Shown here piece after piece: positions 1-4,280 of a DNA stretch of 7,430 bases. The stretch lies in NCBI GenBank assembly GCA_020053565.1, contig JAGVMY010000048.1:1-7430 (forward strand), given 5' to 3'. The DNA is from Thermodesulfovibrionales bacterium. GTDB lineage: Bacteria; Nitrospirota; Thermodesulfovibrionia; Thermodesulfovibrionales; SM23-35. A program made the position numbers and the translations under genes. Under the pieces are notes generated by a model. It searched no databases. It saw nothing but the letters and a program-made list of their open reading frames with translations, and had not been told where the DNA came from. Positions within the stretch are counted from its first letter, which is position 1. Every line of letters starts with the position of its first letter.

Positions 1-90
1 GGATGTCAACGTGGTCTTGCCATGGTCTATGTGACCAATCGTCCCTACGTTTGCATGTGGCTTTACTCTCTCAAATTTAGCCTTTGCCAT
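1..90 (-). CDS. tuf: Elongation factor Tu, N-terminal 30 codons (partial, runs off left edge)
   Basis: EF-Tu is the GTPase that delivers aminoacyl-tRNA to the ribosomal A site. Only the first 30 residues are present. They begin MAKAKFERVKPHANVGTIGH, the standard bacterial EF-Tu start, and continue into the P-loop (G1) motif GHIDHGKT at residues 19-26. Many EF-Tu proteins have Val where this one has Ile21. The ATG at 90-88 is preceded by AAGGAGG with a 4-nt gap, which fixes the start. The gene lies 86 nt after tRNA-Thr(GGU) on the same strand, as tufB follows thrT in E. coli, so it is probably co-transcribed with the tRNAs. The nucleotide-binding remainder and domains 2 and 3 lie outside the window. 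Confidence 0.97.
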   Translation of the reverse strand, partial: MAKAKFERVKPHANVGTIGHIDHGKTTLTS

Positions 91-176
91 ATTTCCTCCT
101 TGGTGTTTGTTCTTGGTTTTCGGTCTTTAGTTTTAAGACTAACGACTGATAACTAAAAACTGTTTCCTGCCGTTCA
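91..176 (-). other. tRNA-Thr to tuf spacer with AGTT-rich degenerate repeats
   Basis: This 86-nt spacer joins the 3' end of tRNA-Thr(GGU) to tuf. Read on the minus strand it contains AGTTTTTAGTTATCAGTCG and related short AGTT units, like those in the two other large tRNA spacers. TTTAGTT at 126-132 and AACTAAA at 151-157 form a 7-bp inverted repeat. There is no convincing promoter or terminator, so I infer that tuf is transcribed through from the tRNA genes and released by tRNA processing. It lacks the 25-nt palindrome of the other spacers. Confidence 0.5.
95..101 (-). promoter_or_regulatory. Shine-Dalgarno sequence of tuf
   Basis: AAGGAGG on the minus strand, followed by AAAT and the tuf ATG. 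It is a near-complete anti-SD match. The 4-nt gap is the same as at the internal cysS start at 3087, which makes it a useful local reference for how strong start sites look in this genome. Confidence 0.9.
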
Positions 177-252
177 TGGAGCCCATGACCGGGATTGAAC
201 CGGTGACCTCATCCTTACCAAGGATGTGCTCTGCCAACTGAGCTACATGGGC
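177..252 (-). tRNA. thrT: tRNA-Thr (anticodon GGU)
   Basis: A 76-nt tRNA with encoded CCA. The 7-bp acceptor stem pairs GCCCATG with CATGGGC. The D-arm has GCTC/GAGC, the anticodon stem-loop has loop TTGGTAA giving anticodon GGT, and the T-arm contains GGTTCAATC. The discriminator base is U. It decodes ACC and ACU. It is the last tRNA before tuf, the position of thrT in the E. coli thrU-tyrU-glyT-thrT-tufB operon; the symbol is assigned by that synteny. Confidence 0.97.
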
Positions 253-378
253 ACCAACTACAGTTAAAAGTGAAAAGTTATGAGTTAAAAGTCTTAAATT
301 CACTGTTTTACTTTCTTTAACTCTTAACTAAAAACTCTCAACTCCACATTGCAAATTTTGTAGAACAAAATTTGCTCA
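253..378 (-). repeat. Spacer element A: AGTT-rich degenerate repeats plus 25-nt palindrome
   Basis: This is the spacer between tRNA-Gly and tRNA-Thr(GGU). On the minus strand it starts with a palindrome (375-351), then AGTT/AGAGTT units (GAGTTGAGAGTTTTTAGTT). After a short A-rich centre the units reappear in inverted orientation (CTTTTAACTCATAACTTTTC). The two halves can form a long imperfect hairpin: AGTTAAGAGTTAAAG against the complement of CTTTTAACTCATAACT. The layout resembles the spacer at 454-584, so both look like copies of one repeat family. Its function is unknown; a tRNA-processing structure or a decayed small element are both possible. Confidence 0.6.
351..375. repeat. Perfect palindrome, 11-bp arms with 3-nt loop
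   Basis: GCAAATTTTGT at 351-361 and ACAAAATTTGC at 365-375 are exact reverse complements around AGA. On the transcribed minus strand the hairpin begins 3 nt after the CCA end of tRNA-Gly. No U-run follows, so a classical intrinsic terminator is unlikely. A role in 3' trimming of the tRNA is possible but inferred only from position. Confidence 0.85.
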
Positions 379-453
379 TGGAGCGGGAAACGGGATTCGA
401 ACCCGCGACCCTCAGCTTGGAAGGCTGACGCTCTACCACTGAGCTACTCCCGC
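379..453 (-). tRNA. glyT: tRNA-Gly (anticodon UCC)
   Basis: A 75-nt tRNA with encoded CCA. The acceptor stem pairs GCGGGAG with TTCCCGC, ending in a G-U pair. The anticodon stem is TCAGC/GCTGA around loop CTTCCAA, giving anticodon TCC. The T-loop contains GGTTCGAAT and the discriminator is U, as usual for bacterial tRNA-Gly. It decodes GGA and GGG. Its position matches glyT of the E. coli tufB operon. Confidence 0.97.
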
Positions 454-584
454 ACTCTTTTAAGTTCAGAGTTATTAGTTTGGCGTTAGGAGATAAAATA
501 CTCACTACTCCAAATCTATATTCTAAAAACTCCCAACTCAAAACTCTGTACTCTTCACTGCGAATGTTACTTCGCAAAATTCGC
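454..584 (-). repeat. Spacer element B: diverged second copy of the palindrome and AGTT-rich repeat
   Basis: This is the spacer between tRNA-Tyr and tRNA-Gly. On the minus strand, directly after the tRNA-Tyr CCA, comes a 25-nt block (584-560) starting GCGAATTTTG and ending ATTCGC, then AGTGAAGAGTACAGAGTTTT and more AGTT units. Near the tRNA-Gly end the units are inverted (CTAATAACTCTGAACTT). By hand alignment the 25-nt block matches that of element A at 16 positions and the next 20 nt at 15. The arms are less perfect here: a 6-bp outer stem GCGAAT/ATTCGC, or alternatively an inner GCGAA/TTCGC hairpin. Confidence 0.6.
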
Positions 585-669
585 TGGTGGAGAGGGGAGG
601 ATTCGAACCTCCGAAGGCTTCGCCGGCAGATTTACAGTCTGCTCCCTTTGGCCGCTCGGGAACCTCTCC
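585..669 (-). tRNA. tyrU: tRNA-Tyr (anticodon GUA)
   Basis: An 85-nt class II tRNA with encoded CCA. The acceptor stem pairs GGAGAGG with CCTCTCC, and the discriminator is A. The anticodon stem GCAGA/TCTGC encloses loop CTGTAAA, giving anticodon GTA. The long variable arm, typical of bacterial tRNA-Tyr, is built from CGGCGAAGCCTTCG. It decodes UAU and UAC. Only one nucleotide (670) separates its 5' end from the CCA of the preceding tRNA-Thr(UGU). The position corresponds to tyrU of E. coli. Confidence 0.97.
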
Positions 670-670
670 A

Positions 671-746
671 TGGAGCCACCGAAGGGAATCGAACCCCCGA
701 CCCGCTGATTACAAATCAGCTGCTCTGCCTGCTGAGCTACGGTGGC
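671..746 (-). tRNA. thrU: tRNA-Thr (anticodon UGU)
   Basis: A 76-nt tRNA with encoded CCA and the first of the tRNA operon. The acceptor stem pairs GCCACCG with CGGTGGC. The anticodon stem GCTGA/TCAGC encloses loop TTTGTAA, giving anticodon TGT. The T-loop contains GGTTCGATT and the discriminator is U. It decodes ACA and probably ACG. Its place before tRNA-Tyr matches thrU of E. coli. Confidence 0.97.
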
Positions 747-896
747 TTATCGTGTTTCCCCTTCTACAGGCAGAAAAAGGCAATAGTAATCCCTATTACT
801 TTTTTATCAAACTTATAGTATAACAAGATTTATTATAAAATGGTCAATTTTTAAAATTCAAGAATAAATTCAATTATTTTTATTTTATCATATAAT
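747..896 (-). other. Intergenic region rlmB to tRNA-Thr(UGU): promoter, leader, no clear terminator
   Basis: This 150-nt AT-rich gap holds the tRNA promoter and its leader. The leader contains a perfect 6-bp inverted repeat, AGTAAT/ATTACT, at 785-800 with a 4-nt loop. After the rlmB stop codon I see no GC-rich hairpin followed by a T-run, so transcripts from the cysE-cysS-rlmB unit may continue into the tRNA genes. Confidence 0.5.
817..861 (-). promoter_or_regulatory. Promoter region of the tRNA-tuf operon
   Basis: Two overlapping sigma70-like promoters can be read on the minus strand. One pairs TTGACC (847-842) with TATACT (822-817) over a 19-bp spacer, or with GTTATA (824-819) over 17 bp. 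The other pairs TTGAAT (861-856) with a perfect TATAAT (837-832) over 18 bp. Both fire toward tRNA-Thr(UGU), leaving a leader of roughly 60-80 nt. The surrounding sequence is very AT-rich, as expected upstream of a strong stable-RNA promoter. I cannot say which is used. Confidence 0.65.
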
Positions 897-1679
897 TCAG
901 CTATTTTTCATCCTCTGTCGTAAAATCTCAAAAAGTACTATTCCTGTAGCAACAGAAACATTAAGGGAGTTTATTTTACCGTGCATCGGGATTCTGACCA
1001 GAATATCACAATGTTCCTTTACCGTCTTCCTCAATCCTTTTCCCTCGGACCCTATAACAATGGCCAAAGGCACTTTAAGGTCTATATCCCACGCTACATT
1101 ATCTGCCCCTGCATCAGCACCAACTACAGTTATCCCTCTTTCTTTCATCTCTTTCACTGCATGCTTTATATTTGCCACCGTGGTAACAGGAACATATTCT
1201 ATCGCACCGGCTGATGACTTTGATACCCCGGGACCAAGAGGAGCAGACCTGTATGATTGGATAATGACACCATGGACACCTGCAGCATCCGCCACTCTCA
1301 ATATAGCGCCAAAATTTCTCGGATCCTCTATGCAGTCCAGAATGATAAATAGAGGCATTTCACCCTTTGTTATAGGGATTCTTAGTAATTCCTCAAGGTC
1401 ACTATACGTCTTTGGTAACACTTTTGCTGCTATTCCCTGATGTCCTTTAGGAAATGTTGAATTAAAAAATTGTGCATCAGCTCTTACGATTGATATATTC
1501 CTCTGCTCTGCCTCTTTTTTAATCTCAAGAATTCCGGGAGAATCGTGTCTGCCGGAAGATATAAAAAGACTCTGTATATTCCTGCCTGCTCTTATTGCCT
1601 CTACCACAGGGTTCAAGCCATAAATCCATTCACTATCCTGACTTGATCTTCCAGTCGGTCCCATCTTTTTTATCTTCAA
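897..1679 (-). CDS. rlmB: 23S rRNA (guanosine-2'-O-)-methyltransferase RlmB (SPOUT/TrmH family)
   Basis: RlmB 2'-O-methylates G2251 (E. coli numbering) in the peptidyl-transferase P-loop of 23S rRNA using S-adenosylmethionine. The 260-residue product has the N-terminal RNA-binding domain of the SpoU/TrmH family (about 17-95, opening EWIYGLNPVVEAI) and the knotted SPOUT domain. Motif 1 is at 113-130 (LDCIEDPRNFGAILRVA, N122 and R128), motif 2 at 206-216 (IVIGSEGKGL, E212), and motif 3 at 229-246 (IPMHGKINSLNVSVA, S238 and N240). All expected catalytic positions are present. The start chosen is TTG at 1679, with AAGGA 7 nt upstream. An ATG five codons later (1664) is possible but has a weaker SD. 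Either way the gene overlaps the end of cysS (by 47 or 32 nt), because the conserved core begins almost at the cysS stop. Translational coupling is likely. A TrmH-family tRNA methylase is the main alternative identity. Confidence 0.9.
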   Translation of the reverse strand: MKIKKMGPTGRSSQDSEWIYGLNPVVEAIRAGRNIQSLFISSGRHDSPGILEIKKEAEQRNISIVRADAQFFNSTFPKGHQGIAAKVLPKTYSDLEELLRIPITKGEMPLFIILDCIEDPRNFGAILRVADAAGVHGVIIQSYRSAPLGPGVSKSSAGAIEYVPVTTVANIKHAVKEMKERGITVVGADAGADNVAWDIDLKVPLAIVIGSEGKGLRKTVKEHCDILVRIPMHGKINSLNVSVATGIVLFEILRQRMKNS

Positions 1680-3087
1680 GAATAATTCCTTTTTCTTCCA
1701 GTTCTTTTCTGATCATATCTGCCCTTGCCCAGTCTTTATTCTGCCTGGCATCCTGTCTTTCCCTTATTTTCTCAATGATATCCTTTTCGGAAAATCCTAT
1801 TTTCTTTGTTACCATCAGTGAAAGGTACCACTCCTGAGGGGTTCTCCCGAAGATATTCAGGACATCTATGGCCTCTGAGAAAAGCTCCTTTGTCTTTTGT
1901 AAAAGCTCTTTTGCCTTTTGCTCTGATGGTCTGCTATCAAGAAATTTGTTCACATCACGTATAAATTCGAAGGTGTGCCCGAGTGCAAGGGCTGTATTAA
2001 AATCATCATCCATTGCCTCTTCGAATTTTTCCATGAATGAGGATATCCTCTCTTTAAAGGTATTTTCTGCATCTAAAGAACTTCCCTTATCCTCATCTTT
2101 TTCAAGAAAATTGTTCATTCTGATAATTGTAGAATAGAACCTGTCTAAAGAACTCTCTGTCTCTCGCAATTGTTCATCAGAAAATTCTATTGGACTCCTG
2201 TAATGTGTTGACAGAAGGAAAAGCCTGATGACCTCCGGGTCAAATTTATCAAGGATCTCTTTGATCGTAAAAAAATTATCAAGTGACTTTGACATCTTCT
2301 CTTTATCAATGGTAATAAATCCATTGTGAATCCAGTAGCGAGCAAATGGCTTACCGGTAAAAGCTTCTGACTGTGCAATCTCATTCTCATGATGGGGAAA
2401 GATTAAATCAGCACCGCCACCATGAATATCAAAGCTTTCACTCAAATGTTTTATAGACATAGCAGTACACTCGATGTGCCAGCCTGGTCTGCCCAGACCC
2501 CACGGACTTTCCCATGATGGCTCACCCTCTTTTGATTTTTTCCATAGAGCAAAATCCATCGGGTTTCTTTTCCTCTCATCCACTTCAACTCTTGCCCCGG
2601 CGATCATCTCTTCCATGTCTCTCTTTGACAGCTTTCCATATTCAGAAAATTTATCTACTGCAAAATACACGCTCCCCTCTACCTCATATGCATAACCTTT
2701 ATCAATAAGTCCTTTGACAATAGCTATCATCTCTGAAATATGTTCTGTTGCCCTTGGTTCCACATCAGCTCTTCCCACACCAAGTCTGTCCATATCCCTG
2801 TAATATTCATCTGTATATTTTTTCGCAACAGCATCCCACGTAATGCCTTCTTGCTGCGCCTTATTGATTATCTTGTCATCAATGTCAGTAAAATTCCTCA
2901 CATACTTCACATCAAAACTCTTATATTTCAGATATCTCCTTATTACATCAAATACAATCGCACTCCTTGCATGCCCTATGTGGCAGTAATCATACACTGT
3001 TACTCCACACGCATACATCATTACCTTGCCAGAAGTCAGGGGTATAAACTCCTCTTTTCTGTTCGTGAGCGTGTTATAAATCCTCAT
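1633..3087 (-). CDS. cysS: Cysteinyl-tRNA synthetase from the internal start (alternative product of the fusion frame)
   Basis: CysRS activates cysteine with ATP and charges tRNA-Cys. From the ATG at 3087 the product is 484 residues, close to the usual 460-480. It has the class I HIGH motif (H36-H39 in YDYCHIGHA), KMSKS at 264-268, and zinc ligands C27, C207 (HIECTAM), H232 and E236 (PHHENE). The DALR-type anticodon-binding helices follow (about 340-420), then a C-terminal segment with DWARADMIRKELEEKGIILED, typical of CysRS. AGGAGG stands 4 nt before this ATG, the same spacing as at tuf, so ribosomes could start here and make free CysRS even though the upstream cysE frame reads through. Whether fusion, free enzyme or both are made cannot be told from sequence. 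Confidence 0.7.
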   Translation of the reverse strand: MRIYNTLTNRKEEFIPLTSGKVMMYACGVTVYDYCHIGHARSAIVFDVIRRYLKYKSFDVKYVRNFTDIDDKIINKAQQEGITWDAVAKKYTDEYYRDMDRLGVGRADVEPRATEHISEMIAIVKGLIDKGYAYEVEGSVYFAVDKFSEYGKLSKRDMEEMIAGARVEVDERKRNPMDFALWKKSKEGEPSWESPWGLGRPGWHIECTAMSIKHLSESFDIHGGGADLIFPHHENEIAQSEAFTGKPFARYWIHNGFITIDKEKMSKSLDNFFTIKEILDKFDPEVIRLFLLSTHYRSPIEFSDEQLRETESSLDRFYSTIIRMNNFLEKDEDKGSSLDAENTFKERISSFMEKFEEAMDDDFNTALALGHTFEFIRDVNKFLDSRPSEQKAKELLQKTKELFSEAIDVLNIFGRTPQEWYLSLMVTKKIGFSEKDIIEKIRERQDARQNKDWARADMIRKELEEKGIILEDKKDGTDWKIKSG

Positions 3088-3759
3088 TTTCCCTCCTCTT
3101 TTCCCCGTTCTTTCTAAAGCATCTATTTTCTTTGAAAGCGCGTCTACCTGAGCCTCTAAATTTTTAATTTTTTCCGCTATCGGATCAGGGAAGTGGTCCG
3201 TTACCTCAATCAATCCATCTTCAGTAGTCATTCTGATTATCTTCTTTTTTGTAATTCTGCCAGGCACTCCTACACAGACAGCATTATCTGGAATGGATTT
3301 GAGTACCACAGAATTAGCTCCGATGACCACGTTATTACCAATAGTTATTGGACCGAGCACTTTCGCTCCAGTACCTACTACCACATTATTCCCGAGGGTC
3401 GGATGCCTCTTGCCTTTTTCTTTCCCTGTTCCTCCGAGTGTTACCCCTTGATAGAGCAGACAGTCTTCACCTATCTCTGTCGTTTCACCAATAACAACCC
3501 CCATACCATGATCCACAAAAAACCCGGGACCGATTTTTGCTGCGGGATGAATTTCGATGCCTGTTAGAAACCGTGCAAAGTGTGACAACAACCTCGGGAG
3601 TACAGGGATTCCTATTTTCCAGAGAAAGTGATTTATCCTGTGAAAAAAGATTGCGTGAAAACCAGGATATGCAAAAATGACTTCAAGACAGTTCTGTGCC
3701 GCAGGGTCTTTTTTAAAAACAGCCTCATAATCCCTTTTTATAGTACTCCAGAAGCCCAT
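1633..3759 (-). CDS. cysE-cysS: Serine O-acetyltransferase / cysteinyl-tRNA synthetase fusion (CysE-CysRS)
   Basis: This is one uninterrupted 708-codon frame. Residues 1-224 are CysE, which acetylates serine with acetyl-CoA, the committed step to cysteine. An N-terminal helical region (1-66) is followed by a left-handed beta-helix of hexapeptide repeats (about 67-168). Catalytic His84 lies in VDHGMGVVIGET, and Glu69 in IEIHPAAKIG replaces the Asp143 of E. coli CysE. GVTLGGTGKEKGKRHPT is the cofactor loop. Residues 194-215 form heptads (I194, I198, L201, V205, L208, I212, L215), then a basic linker. Residues 225-708 are a full-length CysRS with all its motifs (see the internal cysS entry). A codon-by-codon reading of the junction shows no stop. 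The start ATG fits the family N-terminus but has no Shine-Dalgarno; TATAAT lies 8 nt upstream. In Bacillus these are adjacent separate genes followed by mrnC and rlmB; here mrnC is absent. A missed stop or sequencing indel at the junction is the main alternative to a true fusion. Confidence 0.88.
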   Translation of the reverse strand: MGFWSTIKRDYEAVFKKDPAAQNCLEVIFAYPGFHAIFFHRINHFLWKIGIPVLPRLLSHFARFLTGIEIHPAAKIGPGFFVDHGMGVVIGETTEIGEDCLLYQGVTLGGTGKEKGKRHPTLGNNVVVGTGAKVLGPITIGNNVVIGANSVVLKSIPDNAVCVGVPGRITKKKIIRMTTEDGLIEVTDHFPDPIAEKIKNLEAQVDALSKKIDALERTGKRGGKMRIYNTLTNRKEEFIPLTSGKVMMYACGVTVYDYCHIGHARSAIVFDVIRRYLKYKSFDVKYVRNFTDIDDKIINKAQQEGITWDAVAKKYTDEYYRDMDRLGVGRADVEPRATEHISEMIAIVKGLIDKGYAYEVEGSVYFAVDKFSEYGKLSKRDMEEMIAGARVEVDERKRNPMDFALWKKSKEGEPSWESPWGLGRPGWHIECTAMSIKHLSESFDIHGGGADLIFPHHENEIAQSEAFTGKPFARYWIHNGFITIDKEKMSKSLDNFFTIKEILDKFDPEVIRLFLLSTHYRSPIEFSDEQLRETESSLDRFYSTIIRMNNFLEKDEDKGSSLDAENTFKERISSFMEKFEEAMDDDFNTALALGHTFEFIRDVNKFLDSRPSEQKAKELLQKTKELFSEAIDVLNIFGRTPQEWYLSLMVTKKIGFSEKDIIEKIRERQDARQNKDWARADMIRKELEEKGIILEDKKDGTDWKIKSG
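1687..1691 (-). promoter_or_regulatory. Shine-Dalgarno supporting the TTG start of rlmB
   Basis: AAGGA on the minus strand, 7 nt before the TTG at 1679, inside the 3' end of cysS. The competing ATG at 1664 is preceded only by an A-rich stretch, so this site favours the TTG. Confidence 0.5.
3092..3097 (-). promoter_or_regulatory. Internal Shine-Dalgarno at the CysE-CysS junction
   Basis: AGGAGG on the minus strand, then GAAA and ATG. In the fusion frame the same bases encode Arg-Gly-Gly-Lys. Its strength and its tuf-like spacing suggest a surviving or active cysS start site. Confidence 0.75.
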
Positions 3760-3767
3760 GTATAGGA

Positions 3768-3773
3768 ATTATA
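3768..3773 (-). promoter_or_regulatory. Putative -10 box of cysE-cysS, 8 nt before the ATG
   Basis: A perfect TATAAT on the minus strand followed by TCCTATAC and the ATG. No good -35 hexamer is seen at 16-19 bp and no Shine-Dalgarno lies between. If this is the real -10, transcription starts at or next to the start codon and the mRNA is leaderless. Confidence 0.45.
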
Positions 3774-3780
3774 CAACAAT

Positions 3781-3807
3781 TTGCCTGAGTTATTTTCATA
3801 TCAGCAA
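3781..3807. promoter_or_regulatory. Imperfect dyad between the divergent genes, possible operator
   Basis: TTGCCTGA at 3781-3788 and TCAGCAA at 3801-3807 are inverted copies apart from one extra C, separated by 12 nt. An overlapping GAGTT/AACTC pair lies at 3787-3791 and 3807-3811. It sits between the two putative -10 boxes of a 92-bp divergent gap, where a shared regulator could bind. No known operator consensus is recognised. Confidence 0.3.
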
Positions 3808-3839
3808 ACTCAACAAAAAGAATCTAAAGACCTCTATGA

Positions 3840-3845
3840 TATGAT
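3840..3845 (+). promoter_or_regulatory. Putative -10 box of the HEAT-repeat gene, 6 nt before the ATG
   Basis: TATGAT (a second copy overlaps at 3835-3840), followed by ATACCC and the ATG at 3852. There is no Shine-Dalgarno in between and no convincing -35 upstream. The geometry matches the other two first-in-unit genes and suggests a leaderless start. Confidence 0.35.
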
Positions 3846-3851
3846 ATACCC

Positions 3852-4280
3852 ATGTCCGAACCCATCAATGTAGACCCCTCTGAACTTAAGGTGATGATTG
3901 CTGACTATATGGAAAAGGGCTTTCTCGAAAACATTGTTGACATGTTTAAACACGATGTGAAGCTCTATGAATACATCGGGGACCTCATGAAGGATGAAAG
4001 GCTCAGAGTAAGGATTGGTATTTCAGCCCTCGTTGAGACACTTGCGTTAGAAGACCTTGAACACATTTCAAAGGCCATCCCTTCCATCTCCCGTCTTTTG
4101 AAGGATCAAAATCCTGTTATGAGATGCGATGCTGCCTATCTCCTGGGTGTGATCAGGCATAGAGATTCCCTCCCCTTTCTCAGGGAAGCAACAAATGATG
4201 AAGATGCGAATGTGAGCACTATCGCAAAAGAGGCAATAGAGGAGATTGAGTTGGGAATAGTAAGAAGACCGTCTTGGTAA
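3852..4280 (+). CDS. Small HEAT-repeat protein of unknown function
   Basis: The product has 142 residues, is soluble, and has no signal peptide or membrane segment. After a leader of about 45 residues rich in acidic and hydrophobic positions (ELKVMIADYMEKGFLENIVD), it shows two to three HEAT-like helical pairs. These are at about 46-66 (DERLRVRIGISALVETLA), 77-104 (RLLKDQNPVMRCDAAYLLGV, with the typical Asp-x-x-x-Val-Arg-like turn) and 107-133 (LPFLREATNDEDANVSTIAK). Such repeats build a curved scaffold for protein binding, so a partner-binding or adaptor role is the most that can be inferred; no catalytic motif is seen. It starts 92 bp from the divergent cysE and ends 67 bp before dnaE, which has its own promoter. 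The ATG at 3852 lacks a Shine-Dalgarno; an internal ATG at 3894 would drop the first 14 residues. Confidence 0.75.
   Translation: MSEPINVDPSELKVMIADYMEKGFLENIVDMFKHDVKLYEYIGDLMKDERLRVRIGISALVETLALEDLEHISKAIPSISRLLKDQNPVMRCDAAYLLGVIRHRDSLPFLREATNDEDANVSTIAKEAIEEIELGIVRRPSW

Noticed and set aside
351..375. The palindrome as an intrinsic terminator after tRNA-Gly
   Set aside because: The stem is AT-rich with no following U-run on the transcribed strand, and two more genes of the conserved operon lie downstream.
253..584. Repeated units in tRNA spacers as a CRISPR array
   Set aside because: The units are short, degenerate and irregularly spaced, with inverted halves; there are no uniform repeats and spacers and no cas genes.
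338..823. Open frames of 78-112 codons on both strands across the tRNA cluster, with peptides such as VAGSNPVSRS and GGFEPPKASPADLQS
   Set aside because: These are the familiar false peptides from translating tRNA-Gly, tRNA-Tyr and tRNA-Thr genes and their complements; the tRNAs explain the sequence fully.
1060..3567. Several plus-strand open frames opposite rlmB and the cysE-cysS frame, and one minus-strand frame at 2187-2390
   Set aside because: They lack recognisable domains and lie entirely over well-conserved genes in another frame, so they are shadows.
3760..3851. T-box riboswitch upstream of cysE-cysS, as in Bacillus
   Set aside because: The whole divergent gap is 92 nt, the putative -10 sits 8 nt before the ATG, and there is no T-box motif or terminator hairpin.
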